Below are positions 1 to 6,651 of a stretch of 8,916 nucleotides of DNA, one piece after another; position 1 is the stretch's first letter, and every line of letters begins with the position of its first letter. The notes under the pieces were generated by a model. It had not been told where the DNA came from. It did not search any database and saw nothing but the letters and a program-made list of their open reading frames with translations. The DNA comes from Candidatus Krumholzibacteriia bacterium (GTDB lineage: Bacteria; Krumholzibacteriota; Krumholzibacteriia; Krumholzibacteriales; Krumholzibacteriaceae). The DNA lies in assembly GCA_028696635.1 (NCBI GenBank), contig JAQVGR010000005.1, positions 1 through 8,916 on the forward strand, in the 5' to 3' direction. The position numbers and the translations under genes were made by a program.

Positions 1-375
1 GACGCGGTGCATGTCGAGGGCGTTGCGGATGACCATCTTGATCTCCTCGTTCTTGGCCGCCCGCTTGATCAGGTAGTAGAAGGCCCCCTTGTTCAGCGCG
101 TCGATCGCCGTCTTCTGCGAGGCGTACGCCGTCATGATGATCACGGGGATGTGGGGATCGATCTCCTTCACCGAGGAGAGGACCTCGATGCCGTCCATCC
201 CCTCCATGCGGATGTCGGTGATGACGACGTCGAAGTTCGCCCCCCTGACCTCGGAGACGGCCTTGGCGCCGTTGTGCACCGTCTTGACCTGGTACCCCTC
301 CTTTTTGAGCATGATCGAGAGGTACTGGCACATGCTCTTCTCGTCGTCGACGATGAGTATCCGTTCGCCTGCCAT
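1..375 (-). CDS. pilR: Response regulator, receiver domain, probable PilR (3' end missing)
   Basis: Only the first 125 codons are present; the frame is open to the left edge. They form a complete CheY-like receiver domain: acidic pair D10-D11 after the first beta strand (RILIVDDEKS), phosphoacceptor D54 (VVITDIRM), switch threonine T82 (IIMTAY) and conserved lysine K104 (YYLIK). The residue after K104 is Arg, where most receivers have Pro. The ATG at 375 has a purine-rich Shine-Dalgarno (GGAGAAGGGAG) about 11 bases upstream. It begins 31 bases after the sensor kinase gene, so it is the likely cognate partner. In known pil clusters this gene is PilR, an NtrC-family activator with a sigma54-interacting AAA+ domain and a Fis-type HTH; those parts would lie beyond the window. 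The PilR assignment is inferred from the neighbours and from the sigma54 promoter of this operon. The receiver domain itself is certain. Confidence 0.8.
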   Translation of the reverse strand, partial: MAGERILIVDDEKSMCQYLSIMLKKEGYQVKTVHNGAKAVSEVRGANFDVVITDIRMEGMDGIEVLSSVKEIDPHIPVIIMTAYASQKTAIDALNKGAFYYLIKRAAKNEEIKMVIRNALDMHRV

Positions 376-406
376 GTGTCGTTCGACTCCCTTCTCCGTA
401 CCCGTT

Positions 407-2173
407 TCAGACGCTCATCAGCGGCGTCTCGTACGCTTCTTCTTCTTCTTTGTATCCGCTCTCTTCGCCGTCCCCGTCCGCCGGCCTGCAGCAGACGGGA
501 AGGACGACGGCGAAATCGGTCCCTTCCCCGGGGAGGCTGCTGACCCTGATCAGCCCCCCGTGGCTCTCCACGATGCGGGCGGCGATCGCGAGGCCGAGGC
601 CCGTCCCGCCCTCCTTCGTCGTATAGAACGGCTCGAAGACGTGCGGCAGGACGTCGGCCGGGATGACGGGGCCGTCGTTGTGGAACCGCACCTCTATGCA
701 TTCCTCCTCGGGCCGCAGCTCGCACAGCCGGCGCATCACGGTCGCGCTGGAGATCGTCAGGGTCCCCTTCCCCTCGACCGCCTCGCAGGCGTTGATCCCG
801 AGGTTCAGGAAGACCTGCCTGACCTGCTCTTCGTCGGCGAGGATCCGCTCCTGGCGCGGCTCCGCCTCGACCCTTACCGTCACCCGGCGCGAGATGTCCG
901 GCGTGTTGCGCAGCATCAGCGCGATGTCGTCGATGCACTTGCCGATGTCGGTCGGCGCCAGCGCAGGCCGGCGCATCCGGGCGAACTCGAGGAAATCGGT
1001 GATGATGCGGTCGAGACGGTCCGACTCGCGCAGGATCAGGTCCATCAGCTCGGCGTTGTCGCCGCTGAGATCCTCGAGTTCGCCTCGGAGCATCTCTATC
1101 GAGCCGCAGATCGAGGCGAGCGGGGCGCGAACCTCGTGGGCGATCGCCGCGGAGAGCTCGCCGACCGCCGCCATGCGGTCCGCGAACCTGATCCGCTCGC
1201 GCATCTCGCGCACCTCGGTCAGATCCTGGAAGATCGCGATGACCCCCTTCACCTTCCCCGACTCCTCGCGCAGCAGCGATATGCTGATCCCGATCGGAAC
1301 CGCCGTCCCGTCGGTCCGGACAATCTCGATCTCGTGGCGCAGCAGCTGCGCCCCGCTCCGGACGACAGCGGAGAGCTCGGCGGCGAGCTGGGGCATGTGC
1401 GGCAGAAGCTGCGACACTGTCCGCCCCGGGGCGAGCGCGCCCCCGGGGATCCCGAGGATCGAAAGCGCCGCCGGGTTGCAGGTAAGCACGGCGCCGTCGG
1501 CGCCGGCGACTATCAGCCCACTGCTCATGTTGCGCAGGATGCTGTCCGTGTCGAGGCGCATCTGCCGCAGCTCGCTGTCCTTGCAGGCGATCTCGGCGCG
1601 CTTGCACTGCATCCGTCTCGATACGTACCCGCTGGCCAGCCCGGTGAGGATGAACACGGCGATCTGCAGATAGCCGCGCAGGATCACGGCGGGGATCCCC
1701 GGTGTCCCCGCCGCCGTCCAGACGCCGGCGGGGGGGCGCACCGCCCCGCCGACCTCGAGGATCGCGTAGATGATATAGATCCACGTGGCGGCGAGGGAGG
1801 CAGCCAGGCCGCCGGCGACCTGGAAATACTCCCCCGCCACGATGATCGGCAGGATGTAGAGGATCGCGAAGTACGACTGGAGACCGCCGCTGAAGTGCGC
1901 GATCAAGGCGAGCACGGCCATGTCGATCGCGACGAGCATCCGAACGAGGGCGCGCGCGTCCGCTCCCCGCATCCATGCGAGGAACGCCGACCCAGTGCTG
2001 AGGTACATCACGCCGAGGAGCCCGTACAGGACCGCCATCGACTGCGGCCGGTTCTCGATCTGCAGGAGCGCTATCGCCGCGCCGAACACGGCGGTCGATA
2101 CGATCAGGCGCACGAGGACGAGCCGTCTGAGGCCGTTCTCTCCGTTGTTCGACAGTGCACGCGGATCGAACAT
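407..2173 (-). CDS. pilS: PilS-like membrane sensor histidine kinase
   Basis: A 588-residue two-component sensor kinase of PilS architecture. Six hydrophobic segments fill the N-terminal third (about residues 17-38, 45-67, 77-94, 99-118, 119-141 and 162-183). A PAS domain follows (about 212-318). The HisKA H-box has the phosphorylated histidine at H346 (AIAHEVRAPL). The HATPase_c domain has an N-box (NLGINACEA, N461), G1 box (HNDG, around D500), F-box (FEPFYTTK, about 513-520) and G2 box (GGTGLGLAI, 522-530). It ends in an acidic tail of about 25 residues with EEEE. PilS in known bacteria senses pilin in the inner membrane and phosphorylates PilR. The ATG at 2173 has AGAGGA about 7 bases upstream. 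It lies 28 bases after pilC and 31 before the response regulator. All catalytic boxes look intact. The PilS name rests on the six-TM plus PAS layout and on the pil context. Confidence 0.88.
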   Translation of the reverse strand: MFDPRALSNNGENGLRRLVLVRLIVSTAVFGAAIALLQIENRPQSMAVLYGLLGVMYLSTGSAFLAWMRGADARALVRMLVAIDMAVLALIAHFSGGLQSYFAILYILPIIVAGEYFQVAGGLAASLAATWIYIIYAILEVGGAVRPPAGVWTAAGTPGIPAVILRGYLQIAVFILTGLASGYVSRRMQCKRAEIACKDSELRQMRLDTDSILRNMSSGLIVAGADGAVLTCNPAALSILGIPGGALAPGRTVSQLLPHMPQLAAELSAVVRSGAQLLRHEIEIVRTDGTAVPIGISISLLREESGKVKGVIAIFQDLTEVREMRERIRFADRMAAVGELSAAIAHEVRAPLASICGSIEMLRGELEDLSGDNAELMDLILRESDRLDRIITDFLEFARMRRPALAPTDIGKCIDDIALMLRNTPDISRRVTVRVEAEPRQERILADEEQVRQVFLNLGINACEAVEGKGTLTISSATVMRRLCELRPEEECIEVRFHNDGPVIPADVLPHVFEPFYTTKEGGTGLGLAIAARIVESHGGLIRVSSLPGEGTDFAVVLPVCCRPADGDGEESGYKEEEEAYETPLMSV

Positions 2174-2201
2174 CGCATTCCTCTCGCCCGGGCGGACGCG
2201 A

Positions 2202-3413
2202 TCACCCGCCCGATACGACCGATACGAGCTTGAACATCGGCAGATACATCGCCACGAGCATCCCGCCGACGATCCCGCCCATGAACACGATCATGATCGG
2301 CTCGATCGCCGCGGTGAGGGCCTCGACCGCCGTGTCGACCTCGCTGTCGTAGAAGTCGGCGACCTTGTCGAGCATCTCGTCCAGCGCCCCTGTCTGCTCG
2401 CCCACCGAGATCATCTGGACGACCATCGGCGGAAACACGCCGCAGGACTTCAGCGGCTCGGCGATCGTATTCCCCTCGCTGATGCTCGTGCGCGTCTCCA
2501 TGATCGCCCTCTCGATGACCTTGTTGCCCGAGGTTCTCGCGGTGATCTCCAGGCCGTTGAGGATCGGCACGCCGCTGGCGATAAGCGTCCCCAGCGTGCG
2601 GGTGAACCGGGCGACGGCGCCCTTGCGGATCACGGTGCCGAGAATCGGGAAGCCGAGCATCGCCTTGTCGATGCGGTACTGCCCGTTCTCCGTGGCGTAG
2701 TAACGCTTCAGAAAGACGACCCCGCCGACGATGACGGCGAGCAGGATCCACCAGTTGGCCCTGAGGAAATCGCTCAGCGTCATGACGATCGCAGTCGGCA
2801 GCGGAAGGTCGCCGCCGAAATCGGTGAACATCTTTGCGAAGGTCGGGATGATGAACATGAGCATGAAGACCGTCGCGCCGGCGGCGACGGCGAACACGAT
2901 GCTCGGGTAGGTCATCGCGCTCTTGATCTTCCGGCGCAGGGCGTCGGCCTTCTCGAGATAGAGGGCGAGCCGGTTGAGGATCGTGTCGAGGATACCGCCC
3001 GCCTCGCCCGCATCGATCATGTTGACGAAGAGCTCGCTGAAACACTTGTGCTTGCGCAGCGCGTCCGCCAGCGTGGCACCCGACTCGACGTCGGACATCA
3101 CCTCCGAGACGATCTCCTTGAACCGCGGCTTCTCGAGCTGCGCGGAGAGGATATCGAGGCACTGAACCATCGGGAGTCCCGCGTTGATCATCGTGGCGAA
3201 CTGCCGCGTGAACACGCCGAGGTCCTTGACGGTGATCCGGTTCTTCGCGCCGAAGTTGATCTGGATGTCCTTCGGCTTGTGCCTGATCGACGTGATGATG
3301 ATCTTGCGCTTGCGCAGGTGGTTTATCAGGTCCTGCTTGTCCTCGCACTCGAACTCGCCTGACACGACCTCGCCGGTCGGCGTCCTGCCCTTCCAGAGAT
3401 AGACTGTCGCCAT
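2202..3413 (-). CDS. pilC: Type IV pilus inner-membrane platform protein PilC
   Basis: A 403-residue polytopic protein of the PilC/GspF family, the inner-membrane platform on which the PilB and PilT motors act. It has an N-terminal cytoplasmic region starting YLWKGRTPTGEVVSGE, typical of the family, then two T2SSF repeats (about residues 65-190 and 268-390). Family signatures are visible: FTRQFATMINAGLP in the first repeat, its counterpart FTRTLGTLIASGVP (270-283) in the second, and VGEQTGALDEML (337-348). Three membrane segments are seen at about 171-193, 220-238 and 370-392, the usual topology. Length is normal. The ATG at 3413 has GAGGGG just upstream. The pilT stop lies 19 bases before it and pilS begins 28 bases after its stop, so it is co-transcribed. 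No oddities. Confidence 0.95.
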   Translation of the reverse strand: MATVYLWKGRTPTGEVVSGEFECEDKQDLINHLRKRKIIITSIRHKPKDIQINFGAKNRITVKDLGVFTRQFATMINAGLPMVQCLDILSAQLEKPRFKEIVSEVMSDVESGATLADALRKHKCFSELFVNMIDAGEAGGILDTILNRLALYLEKADALRRKIKSAMTYPSIVFAVAAGATVFMLMFIIPTFAKMFTDFGGDLPLPTAIVMTLSDFLRANWWILLAVIVGGVVFLKRYYATENGQYRIDKAMLGFPILGTVIRKGAVARFTRTLGTLIASGVPILNGLEITARTSGNKVIERAIMETRTSISEGNTIAEPLKSCGVFPPMVVQMISVGEQTGALDEMLDKVADFYDSEVDTAVEALTAAIEPIMIVFMGGIVGGMLVAMYLPMFKLVSVVSGG

Positions 3414-3432
3414 CGGTCATCCCCCCTCGGGA

Positions 3433-4542
3433 TCACTTCCTGAACTGGTGTTCGCGCGCCCGCGCCTCTCCGGCGAAGCGCGGACCCTCGCCGAGCATCT
3501 GCTCGAGCTCGACCGGATCGGAGCTGCGCCTGAGCGCCTCGTCCTTCGTGATCTTCCGGTCGCAAAAGGCGTTGAACAGCGCCTGGTTCATCGTCTGCAT
3601 GCCGTGCTTGTGCCCGGCCTGCATCAATCCGTATATCTGATGGATCTTGTCGTCGCGGATCGTCGCCCTGATAGCCGGCGTGCAGACCATCACCTCGCAC
3701 ACCATCACGCGCCCCTTTCCGGAGGCGTGCGGGATCAGCTGCTGGGTGACCACGCCCTCGAGCACGAAGGCGAGCTGCGCGCGCACCTGTCCCTGCTGGC
3801 TCGCCGGGAAGGTGTCGACGATGCGGTTGATCGACTCGAAGGTCGAGTTGGTGTGCAGCGTCGCCAGGGCGAGGTGGCCCGTCTCGGCTATGGTCAGCGC
3901 CGCGGCCATCGTCTCGAGGTCTCTCATCTCGCCGATCAGGATCACGTCGGGATCCTGCCGCAGAACGTGCTTGAGGGCCGTGGCGAAGGTCTCGGTATCG
4001 GCCTTGACCTCGCGCTGGTTGACGATGCACTTCTTGTGCTGATGAATGTACTCGATCGGGTCCTCTATCGTGATCACGTGCCCCTGCCGCTCGAGGTTGA
4101 TCTTGTCTATCAGGCTCGCCAGCGTCGTCGATTTCCCCGATCCGGTCGGGCCGGTGACGAGGATGAGCCCCTTCTGCTTCTCGGCGAACGTCTTGACGAC
4201 CGGCGGGAGACCGAGGGTATCGAACGCAAGGATCTCGAACGGGATCTGCCTGATCGCGATGCTCGTGACGCCCCTCTGCTGGTACACGTTGGCGCGGAAG
4301 CGCGAGAGCCCCTGCACGCCGAAAGAAAAATCGAGCTCCTTCTCGTTCTCGAACCGCTTCTGCTGCTCCTCGGTGAGCACGCTGTAGGCGGTCTGCTTGC
4401 TGAACTCCGGCGTGACGACCGGATGGCTCGTTTTCAGCATGACGCCGTCGACGCGCAGCATCGGCGGCACGCCCGCCGTGATATGCAGATCGCTCGCCCG
4501 CTTGTCTATCATCTCCTGCAGCAGTTCCCTCAGATTCAGCAT
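3433..4542 (-). CDS. pilT: Type IV pilus retraction ATPase PilT
   Basis: A 369-residue hexameric secretion ATPase that powers pilus retraction and twitching. Motifs in order: N-terminal PAS-like region (LRELLQEMIDKRASDLHITAG start), Walker A GPTGSGKST (131-139), Asp box ITIEDPIEY (157-165), Walker B VILIGEMRD (200-208), His box TGHLALATLHTN (221-232), and AIRATIRDD (291-299). The last is a variant of the AIRNLIRE motif, which is characteristic of PilT and needed for retraction in the family. There is no MshEN domain and no tetracysteine zinc motif, which separates it from PilB. Start: the frame extends upstream to a GTG at 4563, but that 7-codon extension contains the Shine-Dalgarno (GAGGGAGAG at 4551-4559, 8 bases before the ATG at 4542), so the ATG is preferred. 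It is 41 bases after pilB and 19 before pilC. Confidence 0.95.
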   Translation of the reverse strand: MLNLRELLQEMIDKRASDLHITAGVPPMLRVDGVMLKTSHPVVTPEFSKQTAYSVLTEEQQKRFENEKELDFSFGVQGLSRFRANVYQQRGVTSIAIRQIPFEILAFDTLGLPPVVKTFAEKQKGLILVTGPTGSGKSTTLASLIDKINLERQGHVITIEDPIEYIHQHKKCIVNQREVKADTETFATALKHVLRQDPDVILIGEMRDLETMAAALTIAETGHLALATLHTNSTFESINRIVDTFPASQQGQVRAQLAFVLEGVVTQQLIPHASGKGRVMVCEVMVCTPAIRATIRDDKIHQIYGLMQAGHKHGMQTMNQALFNAFCDRKITKDEALRRSSDPVELEQMLGEGPRFAGEARAREHQFRK

Positions 4543-4550
4543 CGTCTGCA

Positions 4551-4559
4551 CTCTCCCTC
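4551..4559 (-). promoter_or_regulatory. Ribosome binding site deciding the pilT start
   Basis: GAGGGAGAG on the minus strand sits 8 bases upstream of the ATG at 4542. An in-frame GTG at 4563 lies upstream of this site, so using it would put the Shine-Dalgarno inside the coding sequence. Confidence 0.75.
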
Positions 4560-4583
4560 GCACGGAGAACGTCGCCCGTTCCC

Positions 4584-6266
4584 CTACTTATTGGCGGTCT
4601 CCCTGAGCACCTCTTCGATCGAGGTCCATCCCTGCTTGAGCTTCCATATTCCGTCGGCCCGCAACGTGATCATCCCTTCCTGGATCGCCTGGTCGCGGAT
4701 CTCGGTCGAGGACGACCGGTTGAGGATCATCTCGCGTATCTCGCTGGAGATCGGCATGACCTCGTAGAGGCCGGTCCGCCCTTTGTACCCCGTGTCGCTG
4801 CACTTCGGGCAGCCGACCGGCTGGTAGATCTCGAACGGCTGCTCATCGCCCAGGTCCAGCTCGCGCATCACCTCGGGATGTATCAGCTCCTTGCGCTTGC
4901 AGTTCTCGCAGAGCCGCCTGATCAGACGCTGGGCCTGGATCAGGTTGGTCGAGCTCGAAACGAGGAACGGCTCGACGCCCATGTCGATCATGCGGTTGAT
5001 GGTGCTCGGGGCGTCGTTCGTATGGAGCGTGCTGAGCACGAGGTGCCCGGTGAGGGCCGCCTTGACGGCGATCGAGCCGGTCTCGAGATCGCGGATCTCC
5101 CCGACCATCACGATGTTCGGGTCCTGGCGGAGGAACGCCTTGAGCGCTGAGGCGAAGGTGAGTCCGATCTCCTCGTGGACCATGACCTGGTTGATCCCCT
5201 CGAGGTTGTACTCGACCGGGTCCTCGGCGGTCATGATGTTGTGGTGGGGGAGGTTGATCCGGTTGAGCGCCGAGTAGAGCGTCGTGGTCTTGCCGCTTCC
5301 CGTCGGTCCCGTGACGAGCACCATGCCGTACGGCGATTCGATCGCCTTGAGGAACTTCTCGAGCGCCTCGGGCTGGAATCCGAGCTTGGTCAGATCGATC
5401 TGCAGGTTGCTCTTGTCGAGGATTCGCATCACGATCTTCTCGCCGAAGATGGTGGGAAGCGTGCTGACGCGGAGGTCTATCTTCTTGTTGCCGATCCTGA
5501 TCTTGATTCGGCCGTCCTGCGGCACGCGCTTCTCGGCGATGTCGAGCTCGGCCATGATCTTGATGCGCGAGGTGATCGACCCTTTCATCTTGATCGGAGG
5601 GGACATCATCTCGTGCAGCATGCCGTCGATGCGGAACCGCACCCGCATGCTCTTCTCGAACGGCTCAATGTGGATATCGCTCGCCCCCTTGCCGACCGCG
5701 TCGGAGATCAGGGAGTTGACGAGCTTGACGACGGGCGCGTCCTCGTTCTGCGCCTCGGCGAGCCCCAGGTCATCCTCCATGTCCTCGACGATCTCGAAGT
5801 CCTCGTTCTCTATGTCCCGCATCACCTCGGCGAGCGAGTCGGCCGAGTCGTAGAACCTGTCGATGGCCCGCTTGATCGCGGTCTCGGTGGCGACGACCGG
5901 CCTGACTTCCAGGCCGGTGATGAACTTGATGTCGTCGATGGCGAAGATATTGTCCGGATTCGCCATCGCCACGGTGAGGATCCTGCCCTCCCTGGATATC
6001 GGGACGACCTGGAACTTCGTGGCGACCTCGGAGGGGATCAGCTCGACCGAATGGGCGTCGGCCTCGAGTTCGTCGAGATCGACCGCGGGAACCTGGTACT
6101 GTTGCGAGAGGAACTCGGAGAAGACCTTCTCCGAGATCGCGCCGGTCTTGACCAGGTTGTAGCCGAGGCTCCCGCCGGATTTACCCTGTTCCTGCAGCGC
6201 GAGGTCGAGCTGGCTCTGGCTGATAAGGCTCGACTCGAGCAGCTGGTTCGCGATGGTATCTTTCAA
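4584..6266 (-). CDS. pilB: Type IV pilus assembly (extension) ATPase PilB, TTG start
   Basis: A 560-residue hexameric ATPase driving pilin polymerisation. It has an N-terminal MshEN/T2SSE_N domain (about 1-145), a short acidic linker (about 151-177, rich in D and E), then the GspE-type motor: Walker A GPTGSGKTT (320-328), Asp box EDPVEYN (348-354), Walker B IVMVGEIRD (385-393) and His box TGHLVLSTLHTN (406-417). The zinc tetracysteine is C453/C456 and C486/C489 (CENC, CPKC). Length fits the family (about 560-570). Start: no ATG exists near the N-terminus. The TTG at 6266 has GGAGGAA placed ideally, and translation from it begins LKDTIANQLLESSLIS, which matches the usual PilB N-terminus. The frame stays open to a GTG at 6404, but that codon lies in the sigma54 promoter and the extra 46 residues look non-coding. 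First gene of the pilBTCSR operon. The MshEN motif arginines appear absent (see findings). Confidence 0.95.
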   Translation of the reverse strand: MKDTIANQLLESSLISQSQLDLALQEQGKSGGSLGYNLVKTGAISEKVFSEFLSQQYQVPAVDLDELEADAHSVELIPSEVATKFQVVPISREGRILTVAMANPDNIFAIDDIKFITGLEVRPVVATETAIKRAIDRFYDSADSLAEVMRDIENEDFEIVEDMEDDLGLAEAQNEDAPVVKLVNSLISDAVGKGASDIHIEPFEKSMRVRFRIDGMLHEMMSPPIKMKGSITSRIKIMAELDIAEKRVPQDGRIKIRIGNKKIDLRVSTLPTIFGEKIVMRILDKSNLQIDLTKLGFQPEALEKFLKAIESPYGMVLVTGPTGSGKTTTLYSALNRINLPHHNIMTAEDPVEYNLEGINQVMVHEEIGLTFASALKAFLRQDPNIVMVGEIRDLETGSIAVKAALTGHLVLSTLHTNDAPSTINRMIDMGVEPFLVSSSTNLIQAQRLIRRLCENCKRKELIHPEVMRELDLGDEQPFEIYQPVGCPKCSDTGYKGRTGLYEVMPISSEIREMILNRSSSTEIRDQAIQEGMITLRADGIWKLKQGWTSIEEVLRETANK

Positions 6267-6270
6267 GGAC

Positions 6271-6277
6271 TTCCTCC
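6271..6277 (-). promoter_or_regulatory. Ribosome binding site deciding the TTG start of pilB
   Basis: GGAGGAA on the minus strand, with 6 bases between GGAGG and the TTG at 6266. It is the strongest Shine-Dalgarno in the window. Together with the promoter position upstream it fixes the pilB start. Confidence 0.85.
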
Positions 6278-6321
6278 GCCCGGATTTCGGTTCAACGGAC
6301 CTGATGCAATTCCCCAACCAC

Positions 6322-6364
6322 CGGAGACGCTCCGCTCCGATTTTTTCCGGGACGGCAGCCCCGG
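6322..6364 (-). other. pilB leader: two hairpins flanking an A6 run
   Basis: In the predicted transcript between the sigma54 start site (about 6378) and the pilB ribosome binding site, two stem-loops can form. The first is CCGGG/CCCGG with an 8-nt loop (6347-6364). An A6 run (6341-6346) follows. The second is CGGAG/CTCCG with an 8-nt loop carrying GGA (6322-6339); it can alternatively pair with a 3-nt loop. No U-tract follows either hairpin on the minus strand, so this is not an attenuator of the usual kind. A role in translation control, for example CsrA-type binding to a looped GGA, is only a possibility. Confidence 0.4.
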
Positions 6365-6388
6365 CGCAGGGAAACGACTGCAAAGACG

Positions 6389-6403
6389 GCAATAAGCGTG
6401 CCA
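6389..6403 (-). promoter_or_regulatory. Sigma54 (RpoN) -24/-12 promoter of the pilBTCSR operon
   Basis: The minus strand reads TGGCACGCTTATTGC: TGGCAC, 5 bases, TTGC. The invariant GG (6402-6401) and GC (6390-6389) are separated by exactly 10 bases, as in the RpoN consensus TGGCACG-N4-TTGC. The start site would fall near 6378, giving a leader of about 111 nt before the pilB TTG. The orientation and place are those expected for the pil operon, which itself encodes a probable sigma54 activator (PilR). A pattern match only, but essentially perfect and in a non-coding region. Confidence 0.88.
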
Positions 6404-6414
6404 CGAGCGGTCAG

Positions 6415-6440
6415 CGGCCGGCTATGCAGGACGCCGGCCG
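6415..6440. repeat. Perfect 8-bp inverted repeat next to the sigma54 promoter
   Basis: CGGCCGGC (6415-6422) and GCCGGCCG (6433-6440) are exact reverse complements with a 10-base spacer. The repeat ends 11 bases upstream of the -24 element, about positions -37 to -62 from the predicted start. It could be an operator for a dimeric regulator or, as RNA, a strong hairpin. No T-run follows on either strand, so a classical terminator is unlikely. Confidence 0.55.
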
Positions 6441-6511
6441 TTGTGAAGGGGAGCGATGCGGGTGAACGGCGGAGAGATCGCCAGGGCGCCCCCGGCTGCG
6501 AGCGAAGAGTC

Positions 6512-6534
6512 AACCTGCTATGAAAAAAGCAGTT
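6512..6534. promoter_or_regulatory. Possible upstream activator site (AT-rich dyad)
   Basis: AACCTGC (6512-6518) and GCAGTT (6529-6534) form an imperfect dyad around an A6 run, an AT-rich island in GC-rich DNA. It lies about 134-156 bases upstream of the predicted sigma54 start site, where enhancer-binding activators or IHF usually bind. The match to any known PilR site is not demonstrated; this is a positional inference. Confidence 0.25.
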
Positions 6535-6584
6535 GGGATGATAAGGGAGATGGCGCCGCGGCGGGGCGGTGCGGTCCGCGCAGC

Positions 6585-6597
6585 GTGCAAACTGCAC
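6585..6597. repeat. Short inverted repeat GTGCA-N3-TGCAC
   Basis: GTGCA (6585-6589) and TGCAC (6593-6597) are perfect arms around AAC, in the non-coding region about 210 bases upstream of the predicted pilB start site. It may be a protein binding site, but five-base arms can arise by chance. Confidence 0.25.
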
Positions 6598-6619
6598 AGG
6601 ACTTCGCACAATGCTTGCC

Positions 6620-6651
6620 TGACGGATGCCGCCCGGCGGCCGCATCAGTCA
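6620..6651 (-). terminator. Imperfect long hairpin downstream of the TonB-dependent receptor gene, possible terminator
   Basis: Arms TGAC / GTCA, then GATGC / GCATC, then GCC / GGC pair around a 4-base loop, with one G-A and one C-C mismatch (32 bases in all). It lies 43 bases past the receptor stop codon. A second small stem, CCTGA/TCAGG (6673-6688), is closer to the stop. Neither is followed by a clear T-run on the minus strand, so intrinsic termination is uncertain. The position between two transcription units is the main argument. Confidence 0.35.

Noticed and set aside
89..2233. 714-codon plus-strand open frame opposite pilS and pilR
   Set aside because: It is antisense to a kinase with all catalytic boxes intact. 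Its translation is rich in R, D, H and P with no domain pattern, which is the usual mirror effect of high-GC codon use.
4543..4563. GTG start giving a 7-residue longer PilT
   Set aside because: The extension overlaps the Shine-Dalgarno of the ATG at 4542 and matches nothing in the usual PilT N-terminus.
6322..6346. CGGAG/CTCCG hairpin followed by a T6 run on the plus strand, resembling an intrinsic terminator
   Set aside because: No plus-strand gene precedes it; the stem is only 5 bp. On the transcribed strand the run is A6, so it cannot terminate pilB mRNA.
1920..6395. Long plus-strand open frames opposite pilC, pilT and pilB (for example 1920-3362, 3448-4767, 5175-6395)
   Set aside because: Low-complexity, charged translations antisense to clearly conserved pilus genes, with no ribosome binding sites or motifs.
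6365..6395. Plus-strand GCGCAGGGAAAC and CTGCAAAGACGG resemble pieces of a GEMM-I c-di-GMP riboswitch
   Set aside because: The intervening stem with a GNRA loop does not pair, the receptor stem is not found, and no plus-strand gene lies downstream. It is antisense to the pilB promoter and leader.
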